Notes: generated from the letters alone by a model not told the origin. A DNA stretch of 57,500 bases from Paenimyroides marinum (GCF_900108395.1 NZ_FNXE01000020.1:1-57500); one strand, 5' to 3'. Shown: positions 1 through 9,571, counted from the first letter of the stretch. Program-made: numbers and translations.

Positions 1-321
1 CAACTAATTTTGCCCTATTTGAAAGATTGCCCGTTTAGTAGTGATACTTTTATTTGTGATAATAGCGGAAAAGTTTTTGTGAATTCTTCAGGAAATCCAT
101 CAATGGCTCAGGCAGGAATGGGTGATGTGTTAACGGGTTGTGTTGCCTCTTTTTTATCACAAGGCTACACATCTTTAAATGCGGCTATTCTTGGTTGTTA
201 TATTCACGGCAAATCGGGGAATGAATTGAATAAAGTTTATGAAATAACTCCTGCTTCAATGGTTGCAACACAAATATCGAAAACATTAAAAAATCTAACT
301 AATCAAAAAACATTCATTTGA
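1..321 (+). CDS. nnrD: ADP-dependent NAD(P)H-hydrate dehydratase, C-terminal part (cut by window edge)
   Basis: The frame is open from base 1, so the gene starts outside the window; the first in-window start-like codon is a TTG at 10. The visible end carries GNPSMAQAGMGDVLTG, the conserved carbohydrate-kinase-like motif of NnrD/YjeF C-terminal domains, with the catalytic Asp in GMGDVLTG. The family dehydrates damaged NAD(P)HX back to NAD(P)H using ADP or ATP. In many bacteria this domain is fused to the NnrE epimerase; whether that is so here cannot be seen. The gene ends at a bidirectional terminator at 333-376. Confidence 0.85.
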   Translation, partial: QLILPYLKDCPFSSDTFICDNSGKVFVNSSGNPSMAQAGMGDVLTGCVASFLSQGYTSLNAAILGCYIHGKSGNELNKVYEITPASMVATQISKTLKNLTNQKTFI

Positions 322-332
322 GGTAAATATAA

Positions 333-376
333 AAAAAACTCCAATAATATTGAAAAAATGTGTCTTGGAGTTTTTT
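333..376. terminator. Bidirectional intrinsic terminator
   Basis: Perfect 12-bp arms (AAAAAACTCCAA / TTGGAGTTTTTT) around a 20-nt loop. It lies between the convergent ends of nnrD and the luciferase-like gene and has T-runs on both strands. Confidence 0.8.
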
Positions 377-388
377 CACAATGTTTTA

Positions 389-1423
389 TTATTTCAAAAC
401 CTTACGAACTTCCGGTGCCACTTTGGTTCCGAATAATTCAATAGATTTCATTAGCATGTTGTGATCCGGGTCTCCCACATCCATCTGTCCTACAAAACGG
501 GTGTGACCAAACCATTCATGCTGTTGCAGAATTTTGTCGATCACCGCATTTGGTTCACCCATAAAATAGGCACCTTCTGGTCGTGTGGTATTTAAAAACA
601 CTTCTTTGTTAAACGGTGCCCAGCCACGGTCTTTCCCTATATTGTCCATTTGTGCGGCGTAAAACGGATAATAGTCGTCTTTAATGGCATCAGAAGTTCC
701 AACAAAAGTATGCGAGTTGATACCTATTTGCATGTTATTTATATTGTGACCAGCTGCCAGATAGTTCTCTTTATAATAATCAATCAAAGGTTTAAAGTTT
801 ATAGGCATTCCACCAATAATAGCAAAGGTAATAGGCAAGCCTAAACGTGCTGCGCGAAGAACCGATGCCGGCGTACCGCCAACTGCTATCCACACAGGCA
901 GTTGTTTTTTATACGGTTTGGGGTACAAGTTTACGTTTTGCAGGTTTTGGGTTAAACGTCCGTTCCAGTTAATGTCTGTGCCGTTTTTTTCGATAAGATC
1001 CAAAAGAAGCATCAGTTTATCTTCAAACAAGGCATCGTAATTGTTTAAATCGAATCCGAATAAAGGAAACGATTCGGTAAAACTCCCTCTTCCTGCCATG
1101 ATGTGTACACGACCTTTTGATAACTGATCCAACATACTGAAATCTTCGAACAAGCGTACCGGATCACTCGAACTTAATACGGTAACTGCAGAACCTAATT
1201 GAATGTTTTTTGTTACGGCTGCTGCTGCACTTAAAAAAAGCTGTGGATTTGTAACACTGTAATCGGCACGGTGATGTTCGCCCATTTCAAATACGTCTAA
1301 ACCTACTTCATCGGCTAACCGTACCTGTTCCAGCATTTCGGTAAAACGCTGATGAGGTGCTTTGCGCAGCTGTGTTTCCTGATTTAATTTTAAATCGCCA
1401 AACATTGATATTCCTAATTCCAT
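389..1423 (-). CDS. LLM class flavin-dependent oxidoreductase (luciferase-like monooxygenase)
   Basis: A 344-aa single-domain TIM-barrel protein of the bacterial luciferase superfamily. Supporting motifs are an N-terminal MELGISMFGDL strand, the GEHHRADYSVTNP segment, the GSAVTVLSSSDPVRLFEDF segment and AGRGSF, all typical of FMN/F420-type LLM enzymes that pass as alkanal monooxygenase-like proteins. These normally use reduced flavin supplied by a partner reductase; no reductase gene is adjacent. It is cytosolic, with no signal peptide. The substrate cannot be told from sequence. The ATG at 1423 fits the family N-terminus. It stands alone, divergent from the outer-membrane protein at 1593. 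Confidence 0.88.
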   Translation of the reverse strand: MELGISMFGDLKLNQETQLRKAPHQRFTEMLEQVRLADEVGLDVFEMGEHHRADYSVTNPQLFLSAAAAVTKNIQLGSAVTVLSSSDPVRLFEDFSMLDQLSKGRVHIMAGRGSFTESFPLFGFDLNNYDALFEDKLMLLLDLIEKNGTDINWNGRLTQNLQNVNLYPKPYKKQLPVWIAVGGTPASVLRAARLGLPITFAIIGGMPINFKPLIDYYKENYLAAGHNINNMQIGINSHTFVGTSDAIKDDYYPFYAAQMDNIGKDRGWAPFNKEVFLNTTRPEGAYFMGEPNAVIDKILQQHEWFGHTRFVGQMDVGDPDHNMLMKSIELFGTKVAPEVRKVLK

Positions 1424-1592
1424 AATTTGTTATTTTTAGTAAAGTTCGTTAATTAGTTCTTTTTTACACTTAATGTAGTACAAGAAGTTGTGTTTTTTGA
1501 CGGGTAAGAAACAAAAATGATGAAACTTAAAAAAAATGATTATCTTCGGACGATAAAACACATAAAATAAATAACATTTACAAACATTCGAT

Positions 1593-2228
1593 ATGAAAAA
1601 AATACTACTTGCTATTACACTGCTTACATTTGGATTCAGCAATGCTCAGGTTTCTTTTAAACCGGGAGTTAAGGCGGGGTTTGTCTCATCTACCATAACC
1701 AGTTACGGTGCCGATTACCGCAATAACTTTTACTTGGGTGCGTACGGTACGTTGCAACTGGGTAAGGTTTACAATATGCAGTTTGAGATGCTTTATATTC
1801 GTCAGGGAGCTGAAAATATCAGTTCGGTAACCACCAATTATAACGCGCCAAATTACCCGACGGTGGTCCGCACGGTAGATGTTCCTTTAGATTATTTATC
1901 GTTGAATTTAATCAATAAGTTTAATTTTGATAAATTCAATTTACAAATAGGACCCGGGTTGGATATTAAAGTATCTGAAGAAAAAATACCAACGTATCCT
2001 CAAGGAGGTGGAGTTTTATATGATACTAATGTTTATTCTATTAACAACGATGTTGATTTAACGCTGAACATCGGGCTGGGGTATAACTTTACAGATCAGC
2101 TTGGTATCGAAGCACGTATGCGTCAAGGATTAATTGAACCCATTTATGTGAATGGAGAAAGCTATTACGGTTCTTCATCGCATTTAAACCGTTCGTTTAT
2201 GGTAGGGTTAACCTATACGTTTAAATAA
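1593..2228 (+). CDS. Outer-membrane beta-barrel protein, PorT-like family
   Basis: A 211-aa protein with a clear Sec signal peptide (MKKILLAITLLTFGFSNAQ, cleavage after the Ala before Gln). After it come alternating aromatic/hydrophobic strands such as FYLGAYGTLQLGKVYNMQFEMLY and a final strand ending in YTFK, as expected of an 8-stranded barrel recognised by the outer-membrane assembly machinery. A weak promoter-like TATCTTCG lies at 1541-1548. The family (outer membrane protein beta-barrel domain, PF13568) has many paralogues in Bacteroidota with mostly unknown roles. A terminator follows within 5 nt of the stop. Confidence 0.8.
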   Translation: MKKILLAITLLTFGFSNAQVSFKPGVKAGFVSSTITSYGADYRNNFYLGAYGTLQLGKVYNMQFEMLYIRQGAENISSVTTNYNAPNYPTVVRTVDVPLDYLSLNLINKFNFDKFNLQIGPGLDIKVSEEKIPTYPQGGGVLYDTNVYSINNDVDLTLNIGLGYNFTDQLGIEARMRQGLIEPIYVNGESYYGSSSHLNRSFMVGLTYTFK

Positions 2229-2232
2229 AATT

Positions 2233-2260
2233 AAAGCTGCCCGGATAAGGCAGCTTTTTT
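2233..2260. terminator. Intrinsic terminator after the barrel protein
   Basis: AAAGCTGCC-CGGATAA-GGCAGCTTT followed by further T on the plus strand. It reaches the stop codon of the convergent MpaB-like gene. Confidence 0.85.
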
Positions 2261-3440
2261 ATTGTTCTTTTTTATACAAATCCCAAACGTCTTCTTGTTG
2301 TTTCCGTCCTCTTAAAGCAACTTTTGCGTATGAATTTGGATTGCTTTTCGCTTTTCTGTCGAAATACTGGTTGATATTGTTTAGAAACAAAACCCAGTAT
2401 TTTGCATTAGAGTAAGGCAAACCTAAATTTGACCGACTTTTGCTGCCCAATAAGACCTCGTTATAACCAATATTGGTTTTTTGAACAAACCATTTCATAA
2501 ACCTGTTATTTGTAAAAGAAACACGCAAAGGCTCGTCGTACAAAGCCCAAGCTAAGTCTTTAGAGTCCTGATCGATGCCTTTTTGGGTTTTACTCCATAA
2601 ATACAGTTGTTTTGCGGCTTGTTCAGGTGTATCGGGCAATAAATCTAACGGAATACCTATCAGATAACCAGCGTATTTCCATAAATGTAACACAGCAGAA
2701 AGTTCTTCGTTTGAAGGAGGAAGTTTCAACTTAGCCAAACCGTCCATAAAAGCAATCGAAAAACCTAAATTGGTAGCCATCATATCCCATAAATTAATCG
2801 GTCTGCCCCAAAGTTCCGATTTCCAATCAGTCGATTTTTCAATTTGTAAGCGCGAATATGAATGAATCAATCGGGTAGTTAATATAGCATAAATACCGGC
2901 TTGTTTTGGTTTTAAACCATTGATAGCTGTAACATTCATCCAAAAATCAACCGTATCCGATAAACGTTTTACGGCACCTTTGTGTAATGCCTGCGTAAAA
3001 ATAAGCGGTTTGTTAATAGCCGATGATTCATAACCGCCCATTAAGCAATAATTTCTAAGAACAGACAAGGCAGCCGTACCACAACGATTGCAATAAGCGG
3101 CTCCGGAATTGATTTTATCGAAATCTACCCAATCTGGAACTTTGTGAAATTGTTCAAAAAGCTGTACAGTTTCAAGTGATAAGTTCTTTTGGTTGGAAGG
3201 GAATAAGGAAAAATCGTGATGAAGTTTTCCTATAGCTTCCCCGAAAGATTTGTTTGAAAAATAATGTTTTGCTACTTCATCGCCTAAAGTATCCACCTGA
3301 AAATAAAGAGGAATGTAACTTTTACTTTCTTCTAAGGAAACATCAGAGATAAAATAAGGCAATAAATTGAACTTGCTTTTTTTCCAGTAACTTGAGAAAG
3401 AAGTGCTGTTTTCGGTACTATATCTTTCGGGAATTTTCAT
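2259..3440 (-). CDS. MpaB-like oxygenase family protein (former DUF2236)
   Basis: A 393-aa soluble protein. The region around residues 110-170 (GTAALSVLRNYCLMGGYES, then KRLSDTVDFWMNV) and the repeated helical pattern match the ER-bound oxygenase MpaB / latex-clearing-protein catalytic domain, an all-helical fold that binds heme b in characterised members. Several His residues that could ligate heme are present, including the one in AVLHLWKYAGYL near residue 250. Characterised relatives oxidatively cleave isoprenoid chains; the substrate here is unknown. It is convergent with the barrel gene and lies just downstream of the nuo terminator, so it probably has its own weak promoter or receives readthrough. 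Confidence 0.7.
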   Translation of the reverse strand: MKIPERYSTENSTSFSSYWKKSKFNLLPYFISDVSLEESKSYIPLYFQVDTLGDEVAKHYFSNKSFGEAIGKLHHDFSLFPSNQKNLSLETVQLFEQFHKVPDWVDFDKINSGAAYCNRCGTAALSVLRNYCLMGGYESSAINKPLIFTQALHKGAVKRLSDTVDFWMNVTAINGLKPKQAGIYAILTTRLIHSYSRLQIEKSTDWKSELWGRPINLWDMMATNLGFSIAFMDGLAKLKLPPSNEELSAVLHLWKYAGYLIGIPLDLLPDTPEQAAKQLYLWSKTQKGIDQDSKDLAWALYDEPLRVSFTNNRFMKWFVQKTNIGYNEVLLGSKSRSNLGLPYSNAKYWVLFLNNINQYFDRKAKSNPNSYAKVALRGRKQQEDVWDLYKKEQ

Positions 3441-3453
3441 GTTTTAAAGATAT

Positions 3454-3488
3454 AAAAAAAGGTTGATTTGAAACTCAAATCAACCTTT
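3454..3488 (-). terminator. Terminator of the nuo operon
   Basis: Perfect 14-bp arms (AAAGGTTGATTTGA at 3458-3471, TCAAATCAACCTTT at 3475-3488) with a 3-nt loop. A run of seven T follows on the minus strand, directly after nuoN. Confidence 0.9.
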
Positions 3489-3506
3489 AGTAAAGTAATT
3501 AATTAA

Positions 3507-4880
3507 CTAAAATAAATCTATTATTAACGATGGGCAAAATCCAATAATTAAATTGATTACAATTGCAATAATTGCAACCGTTGAATAGATAAAGTTTTTT
3601 TGATATGTAGTGTTTGCATCGGCATTTTTATAGGTAAACATAACGATAATCACTTTAAAGTAGTAATAAATACTTATGATAGACGTTATTACCGCGATAA
3701 CTACCATTACATAATATCCTTGATTTAGGGCTTGTGTAAACAGGAATAATTTTCCGAAGAATCCTGCAAGGATCGGAATTCCTGCCATTGATAACAACGC
3801 TAAAGACAATGTTACTGCCAACACGGGTTTGTGTTTTGCAAACCCACGGAAATGAATCACCAGCTCTTCTTTTTTGTCCTGACATACGTATAATATCACA
3901 CTAAATGCTGCAATTCCGGCAATGGCATAAGCTACCATATAATAAAACAAATGGGGTTCTGCTTGTTTCCCTAACAAAATAGCCATTAACATAAAACCGG
4001 CGTGCGAAATACCTGAATATGCCATTAAACGTTTAATATTGTTTTGTTTTAACGCCATTACGTTACCCACAATTAATGTAACGATGATTAAAAAGGCGAT
4101 TAAATTGCTGAAATTAGCCGGCATGGCAGGGAAGAAAACCAGACTTAATTTATAAAAAGCTGCTACTGCCGCTACTTTTGCCAATGTACTCATGGTTGTT
4201 GTGGTTAACAACGGCGATCCTTGATAAACATCAGGTGCCCAGAAATGAAAAGGGAAGGCTGCTATTTTAAATAATAATCCCACCAACATCAACACAAAAC
4301 CAACCATAAACCATTTTGGCATGGCTAACTGTGAACTTGCCAATTGAATCTGATCTAAATCAAACGAAGCGGTTGCGCCATAAATCAAAGCTATTCCAAA
4401 CAGGATGAATCCTGAGGCAAATGAGCCCATTAAGAAATATTTCATTCCGGCCTCGTTACTTTTGATATTTGTTCTGTCGCTTCCTGCTAAAATGTATAAG
4501 GTAATTGATAAAATCTCTAATCCTAAGAAAAACATAACCATATTGCCAAAGGCAACCATACAGTAAGCCCCAATCAATAAAAATATTTTTAAAGAAGTGT
4601 AATCAGATATTTTATCATATTGCTCTTTATAAAAAGATTGTCCTAATGCTACAATGAAAAAGGTTAATACAATGAATAAAGAACTGAACAGGGTAGTGGT
4701 TTTGTTTATTACAATCATATTGTTGTAAAACGAATCGATTGTATTAAAGTTGCAAATATTAAAACCCAAAGCAACCAATAACCCAATTAAAGTTAAAGGA
4801 ACAATTGTTTTTCTCAGGTTAATAATTTCTAAGACCAATATAAGAACTGCTAAGGATGCTAAAGCTATTAATGTACTCAT
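3507..4880 (-). CDS. nuoN: NADH-quinone oxidoreductase subunit N
   Basis: A 457-aa polytopic membrane protein with about 14 predicted transmembrane helices, homologous to Mrp-type antiporter subunits. Visible family marks are the Lys-containing helix in LLFKIAAFPFHFWAPDVYQGSP (residues about 205-225), the HAGFMLMAILLG segment and AGIPILAGFFGKLFLF. It is one of the three antiporter-like proton-pumping subunits of complex I. It is the last gene of the nuo operon, 24 nt after nuoM, and is followed by a strong terminator. The ATG start at 4880 is unambiguous. No sign of degradation. Confidence 0.97.
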   Translation of the reverse strand: MSTLIALASLAVLILVLEIINLRKTIVPLTLIGLLVALGFNICNFNTIDSFYNNMIVINKTTTLFSSLFIVLTFFIVALGQSFYKEQYDKISDYTSLKIFLLIGAYCMVAFGNMVMFFLGLEILSITLYILAGSDRTNIKSNEAGMKYFLMGSFASGFILFGIALIYGATASFDLDQIQLASSQLAMPKWFMVGFVLMLVGLLFKIAAFPFHFWAPDVYQGSPLLTTTTMSTLAKVAAVAAFYKLSLVFFPAMPANFSNLIAFLIIVTLIVGNVMALKQNNIKRLMAYSGISHAGFMLMAILLGKQAEPHLFYYMVAYAIAGIAAFSVILYVCQDKKEELVIHFRGFAKHKPVLAVTLSLALLSMAGIPILAGFFGKLFLFTQALNQGYYVMVVIAVITSIISIYYYFKVIIVMFTYKNADANTTYQKNFIYSTVAIIAIVINLIIGFCPSLIIDLF

Positions 4881-4904
4881 AGTTTAAATTTTCTATGTTC
4901 TTTA

Positions 4905-6311
4905 TTAAATGAATAAATCGGTTAGTAATTTTGGATAGATTCCTAAACCAATTAAAACCACACAAATAATCCCTAAAACCACATATTCTTTTGTAGTTAC
5001 TTCAGAAAATACTTTTGTATTTGGTGAACCCAACACAGCATTCTGGAACATTTTCAACATATAATATGCTCCAAGAATAATTGATGTTCCTGCGAAAACG
5101 GCATACAATAATTCTTTTTCAGATAAAGCGAAAAGCAAAGTAAATTCTCCGATAAATCCAAAAGTTCCCGGTAAGCCAATCGATGCAAATAAAATGATTA
5201 AAAAGAATGTTGTGAATTTGGGTGCCTGCGAGCGGATACCACCCATATCTTTAATCAAATAACTATCGTATCTGTTGTGAATGATGTCTGCCAGATAAAA
5301 TAATCCCACCACCACAAAACCGTGTGCTACCATTTGAATAATAGCCCCTTGATAGCCGGTGGTGTTACCAATGTAAGCTCCCGCAGCAATTAAACCAACG
5401 TGTGCCATTGACGAATAAGCCAATAAGCGTTTGATGTTTTCAGAACGCAGGGCAATTAACGATGCGTAAATAATTCCAATGATACATAGAACAATTACTG
5501 TTTTTAAGATGTTTTCTGATACATTTCCCGCAATAGGCATTTGCCAGCGCAAAATAGAATAAAGTCCCATTTTTAGCATGATCCCCGAAAGTAACATGGT
5601 GCCAATTGTTGGCGATTTTTCGTAGGTATTTGCCTGCCAGGTGTGTAACGGGAAAACCGGAATTTTAATTCCGTAAGCCAAAAAGAACGCAAGGAAAATA
5701 TAGTTTGCTTCTTTGGTTGATAAAACAACTTTAGAAAGATCGCTCCAGGAAAAACTTCCTGTTTTGGTGTATAAGTAAGCAAAAGCTGCCAACATAAATA
5801 ACGACCCTGCAAAGGTGTAAATGAAAAAGGTTACCATTACGCGTTTACGTACTTTCCATTCATCGCTTCCCCACAACAACCCAATAAAGAATATCGGTAA
5901 TAAAGCTAATTCCCAGAAAATATAGTAAACCAAACCATCTTGTGCTAAAAATGTTCCTGCCATGGCAAACGCCATAAATAAAACCAAAGCATATAACTGG
6001 TTTGCTTTAGAATACAAGGTATTGAATGATGCCAAAATAATAATTGGCAACAATAACGTAGTTAACAGCAACATGGTTAAGCTTAACCCATCAACCACAA
6101 ACGATAACGAAATGTTAGGGTTAGAGATCCATTGCTGAACAAACGAAATATCGCTTCCGTTTAAAAAATCTGCCGTTAAAATTAATGCGATAACAGCGTT
6201 AATTAAACTGGTTACTAAAGCTATTTTTCCCGCGTTTTTAGCATTCGATGCCAACGTTGCACCAGCTCCTAAAATATAAATAAGTAAAATAAGAATACAA
6301 TTCATCGCCAT
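4905..6311 (-). CDS. nuoM: NADH-quinone oxidoreductase subunit M
   Basis: An antiporter-like, proton-pumping membrane subunit of complex I. The start is placed at ATG 6311 (MAMNCILILLIYILG, 468 aa); a further upstream in-frame start at 6359 would run 44 nt into nuoL and adds a Cys-rich leader that the family lacks. ATG 6305, two codons on, is an equally good choice. Conserved parts are YYIFWELALLPIFFIGLLWG with the pump Glu, the Lys helix in AYGIKIPVFPLHTWQANTYEKSP, and HVGLIAAGAYIGN. It lies between nuoL and nuoN with tight spacing, so it is co-transcribed. Confidence 0.96.
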   Translation of the reverse strand: MAMNCILILLIYILGAGATLASNAKNAGKIALVTSLINAVIALILTADFLNGSDISFVQQWISNPNISLSFVVDGLSLTMLLLTTLLLPIIILASFNTLYSKANQLYALVLFMAFAMAGTFLAQDGLVYYIFWELALLPIFFIGLLWGSDEWKVRKRVMVTFFIYTFAGSLFMLAAFAYLYTKTGSFSWSDLSKVVLSTKEANYIFLAFFLAYGIKIPVFPLHTWQANTYEKSPTIGTMLLSGIMLKMGLYSILRWQMPIAGNVSENILKTVIVLCIIGIIYASLIALRSENIKRLLAYSSMAHVGLIAAGAYIGNTTGYQGAIIQMVAHGFVVVGLFYLADIIHNRYDSYLIKDMGGIRSQAPKFTTFFLIILFASIGLPGTFGFIGEFTLLFALSEKELLYAVFAGTSIILGAYYMLKMFQNAVLGSPNTKVFSEVTTKEYVVLGIICVVLIGLGIYPKLLTDLFI

Positions 6312-6315
6312 AATT

Positions 6316-8187
6316 TTAGTAACACATAAATAAATAATACAACAAGCCGCAAACGCCAATTACAAAGGCAAATAAATACAAGCCAATGTTTCCGTTTTGC
6401 GCTTTTTTACCTTGGTAAGATAACTCTGAAGGAACTCTTCCAAAACTTAGTACAATACCGTTAATCAGTCCATCGATTTGGTTTTTAAAGAACGAACCAA
6501 AAAAGTTTAAAGGCTGCACAATAATTGCCTGATAAATCTCGTCTAAGTAATATTTGTTCACAAACAATTTTTGCAAGCCCGAAACATTGTTATCGTTAAC
6601 AGGAACTTGTTTGTTTTTAATGTATTTTGCATACGCTATAAATAAACCAACTAACGCACCAACAACAGCCAAGCCCATTAACAGATACTCGGTAGTACCT
6701 AATACGTGTGGATGCGATGCGGCATTGTTTTTAATCACCGGTTTTAAAAATTCGTTTAACCAACTGTTTCCGGGAATGCTGATCAATCCTCCAACAGCTG
6801 CCAACACTGCCAAAATAATTAAAGGCAAAGTCATAACGCTTGGACTTTCGTGTAAGTGATCTGCTTGTTCTTTAGTACCTCTAAAATTGTTAAAGAAGGT
6901 TAAGAACAACAATCTAAACATATAGAAAGCGGTTAATATTGAAGCCAAACTGGCAATGATCCATAAAACAATGTTGTGGTGGAATGCCGTTAATAAAATT
7001 TCATCTTTGGAGAAAAAACCTGATAAAGGCGGAAATCCTGAGATGGCTAATGTAGAAATAAAGAAGGTTAAATATGTAACTTTCATGTGTTTTCTTAATC
7101 CGCCCATGTGACGCATATCTTGTTCGCCACCAATCGCGTGAATAACCGATCCGGATCCCAGGAACAAACACGCTTTAAAGAAGGCGTGTGTAATTACATG
7201 GAAAACCGCCACTTCGTAAGCACCTAAGCCTAACGCTAAAAACATTAAACCTAATTGCGAAACGGTAGAATATGCCAATACTTTTTTAATATCGTTTTGT
7301 ACTAATGCAATGGTTGCCGCCATTAAAGAGGTTATTGCTCCTATAACCGCAATGATGTGCTGAACATCCGGAGTTAAATCAAACAAGAAATTTAAACGGG
7401 TAATCATAAAGATACCTGCCGTAACCATGGTTGCTGCGTGAATTAACGCCGATACAGGTGTTGGACCTGCCATTGCGTCCGGTAACCAGGTGTATAATGG
7501 CAACTGTGCACTTTTACCCGTTGCAGCAATAAAGAACGCCATTGTTGCAATGCCTAAAGTTGGTGCAAGGTAACTTTGTTCTTGTAAGGCGACAAAATCT
7601 AATGTATGGAATAAATATCCTGTTACGAAAATTCCGATCAAGAAACCTAAATCACCAATACGGTTCATAATGAACGCTTTTTTAGCTGCGTTGTTGTAAT
7701 CCTGGTTTTTGTACCAGAAGCCAATCAATAGGTACGAGCATAAACCAACACCTTCCCAACCAATAAACATCATGGCTAAGTTGCTTCCTGTTACTAAAAT
7801 CAGCATAAAGAAAACAAAGAAGTTTAAATAGGTAAAGAAAGTAGAAAAGTTCTCGTCATCGTGCATATAGCTTGTTGAATACAAGTGAATCAATGTTCCG
7901 ATACCTGTAATGAACAACAACCAAAGTGCCGCTAACTGATCAAAATAAAATCCGAAATCAATGGTAAAGTAGTTGAATTTCATCCATTCAAATAAAACCA
8001 CTTTAACCGGCTCTTGCGAACCTTGTATGTATGCAAAAAAGATACATGATATAACAAACGAAGCCGCAATAGCCAACGTTGCAATAGCACCCGATACTTT
8101 TTTGCTTAAGTGTTTACCCCAAAATCCGTTGATTAATGTACCAACTAAAGGGAAAATCAGCGTAAGTAATAATATAGTTGTGCTCAT
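6316..8187 (-). CDS. nuoL: NADH-quinone oxidoreductase subunit L
   Basis: A 623-aa membrane subunit, the distal proton-pumping module of complex I. It shows the core antiporter motifs (GWEGVGLCSYLLIGFW, ATGKSAQLPLYTWLPDAMAGPTPVSALIHAATMVTAG) and the C-terminal extension (residues about 500-623) that in known structures forms the long lateral helix along the membrane arm and a final anchoring segment (GLYLFAFVIGVCGLLYYLF). ATG at 8187 follows nuoK by 1 nt. Length and motifs are normal for the family. Confidence 0.97.
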   Translation of the reverse strand: MSTTILLLTLIFPLVGTLINGFWGKHLSKKVSGAIATLAIAASFVISCIFFAYIQGSQEPVKVVLFEWMKFNYFTIDFGFYFDQLAALWLLFITGIGTLIHLYSTSYMHDDENFSTFFTYLNFFVFFMLILVTGSNLAMMFIGWEGVGLCSYLLIGFWYKNQDYNNAAKKAFIMNRIGDLGFLIGIFVTGYLFHTLDFVALQEQSYLAPTLGIATMAFFIAATGKSAQLPLYTWLPDAMAGPTPVSALIHAATMVTAGIFMITRLNFLFDLTPDVQHIIAVIGAITSLMAATIALVQNDIKKVLAYSTVSQLGLMFLALGLGAYEVAVFHVITHAFFKACLFLGSGSVIHAIGGEQDMRHMGGLRKHMKVTYLTFFISTLAISGFPPLSGFFSKDEILLTAFHHNIVLWIIASLASILTAFYMFRLLFLTFFNNFRGTKEQADHLHESPSVMTLPLIILAVLAAVGGLISIPGNSWLNEFLKPVIKNNAASHPHVLGTTEYLLMGLAVVGALVGLFIAYAKYIKNKQVPVNDNNVSGLQKLFVNKYYLDEIYQAIIVQPLNFFGSFFKNQIDGLINGIVLSFGRVPSELSYQGKKAQNGNIGLYLFAFVIGVCGLLYYLFMCY

Positions 8188-8188
8188 G

Positions 8189-8509
8189 CTATCCTTTTAA
8201 ATTTTTAAGTTTATCAATATCAATTGATCCAATGTTTCTGTAAATAGCTACCAAGATTGCCAAACCAATAGCAACTTCGGCAGCAGCAACAGCCATCGTA
8301 AAAAATACAAATACTTGTCCGTTTGCGTCTTCATGGTAATTTGAAAAAGCGACCAATAATAAGTTGGCGGCGTTTAGCATGATTTCAATCGACATAAACA
8401 TGACAATGGCGTTACGACGATATAAAATACCAAAGGCTCCAATACTAAAAAGAATAATACTTAAGTAAATGTATTGGTCTATGCCTATTTGTTGTAAAAC
8501 ATGTTCCAT
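8189..8509 (-). CDS. nuoK: NADH-quinone oxidoreductase subunit K
   Basis: A 106-aa, three-helix membrane subunit of complex I. The second helix carries the conserved Glu in MFMSIEIMLNAANLL and the third the Glu in AAAEVAIGLAILVAIYR, both part of the proton-transfer path. Spacing of 1 nt to both nuoJ and nuoL indicates a translationally tight operon. The length is the usual one. Confidence 0.97.
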   Translation of the reverse strand: MEHVLQQIGIDQYIYLSIILFSIGAFGILYRRNAIVMFMSIEIMLNAANLLLVAFSNYHEDANGQVFVFFTMAVAAAEVAIGLAILVAIYRNIGSIDIDKLKNLKG

Positions 8510-8510
8510 A

Positions 8511-9017
8511 CTAAGCTGTTTTTTTATCTTTTTTAGAAATTAATACTGCACCAATCATTGCCATTAACAACAACACTGCTGCCATTTCAAACGGAAGTAC
8601 GAATTCGTTTAACAATACTTTTCCTAATACCTGGATCGATTGAAAATCAACACCTGTATTGGTGTATGTTTCTAAAGTAGGTGCGGTTTGTGCTAAAGCA
8701 CTTACCAGAAAGAAACCAATTAAACAGAAACACACTGTAGCAACAATTTTTGTAACCACAGGTTTTGATACTTCATCGCTGATGTTCAGGTTCATTAACA
8801 TAATGGTAAACAACATTAAAATCATGATCGCACCCGAATACACAATGATGTGAACCATTGCCAGAAATTGTGAATTTAACAAAGCGTAATGCCCAGCGAT
8901 GCTAAAAAAACATACCACTAACCAAATAGCACTATGAATGGGGTTTTTAGAAAGAATGGTTAAAAACGCGCTTCCTAAAGTAACAGCCGAAAGAATATAA
9001 AATAAAATCTCTATCAT
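8511..9017 (-). CDS. nuoJ: NADH-quinone oxidoreductase subunit J
   Basis: A 168-aa membrane subunit with five predicted helices. The third helix holds the conserved AMVHIIVYSGAIMILMLFTIM segment, which includes the pi-bulge helix important for coupling quinone reduction to pumping. It sits between nuoI (2 nt upstream) and nuoK (1 nt downstream). Start ATG 9017 is clear and the length is typical. Confidence 0.96.
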   Translation of the reverse strand: MIEILFYILSAVTLGSAFLTILSKNPIHSAIWLVVCFFSIAGHYALLNSQFLAMVHIIVYSGAIMILMLFTIMLMNLNISDEVSKPVVTKIVATVCFCLIGFFLVSALAQTAPTLETYTNTGVDFQSIQVLGKVLLNEFVLPFEMAAVLLLMAMIGAVLISKKDKKTA

Positions 9018-9019
9018 TT

Positions 9020-9559
9020 TTATTCTGATTTAGCGGTATTTTGAATAGCCTGATCTAAAGGCATTACCAATTGTTCTTTTCCAAAAATAAAATGCTCGCG
9101 ATTGGTATCTGCCTTTACAATTTTTTTAGATTTTGTTAAATAGATGGCCTGTTTAGGACAAGCTTCTTCGCACAAACCACAGTAAATGCAACGCAGCATA
9201 TTAATTTCGTAGATTTCGGCATATTTTTCTTCTCTGTAAAGATGCTTTTCTTCGGGTTTGCGTTCGGCAGCTTTCATGGTAATTGCCTCAGCAGGGCACG
9301 ATAAAGCACACAAACCGCAAGCAGTACAGCGTTCTCTGCCTTCTTCGTCGCGCATTAACATGTGTTGTCCGCGATAAACCGGACTAAACGGACGCGTTTC
9401 TTCAGGATAATTAATGGTAACTTTCTTTTTAAATAAATGTTTAAAAGTAGTTGCCATACCGCCGGCAATTGCGCCAATGTATAAACGCTCGCCTAAGGTC
9501 ATTTCTTTATTAGAAACCTGCTTTTTTCTACCTGATAAGGATGTATTTTGAATAGACAT
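9020..9559 (-). CDS. nuoI: NADH-quinone oxidoreductase subunit I (two 4Fe-4S)
   Basis: A 179-aa peripheral-arm ferredoxin-like subunit. It has two CxxCxxCxxxCP motifs at C78, C81, C84, C88 and C124, C127, C130, C134, which bind clusters N6a and N6b on the electron path to N2 and quinone. The N-terminal segment MTLGERLYIGAIAGGMATTFKHLF is the usual amphipathic anchor against NuoH. ATG 9559 is the only good start. It is placed between nuoH and nuoJ as in other bacteria. Confidence 0.97.
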   Translation of the reverse strand: MSIQNTSLSGRKKQVSNKEMTLGERLYIGAIAGGMATTFKHLFKKKVTINYPEETRPFSPVYRGQHMLMRDEEGRERCTACGLCALSCPAEAITMKAAERKPEEKHLYREEKYAEIYEINMLRCIYCGLCEEACPKQAIYLTKSKKIVKADTNREHFIFGKEQLVMPLDQAIQNTAKSE

Positions 9560-9571
9560 AATTTCTATTTT

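Noticed and set aside
1436..1642. 68-aa minus-strand ORF between the LLM and barrel genes
   Set aside because: Overlaps the barrel signal-peptide region and is low-complexity; no gene features.
3441..3506. Promoter for the MpaB-like gene inside the nuo terminator
   Set aside because: No TAnnTTTG box on the minus strand in the 66-nt gap.
6554..6859. 101-aa plus-strand ORF inside nuoL
   Set aside because: Antisense frame within a well-supported gene.
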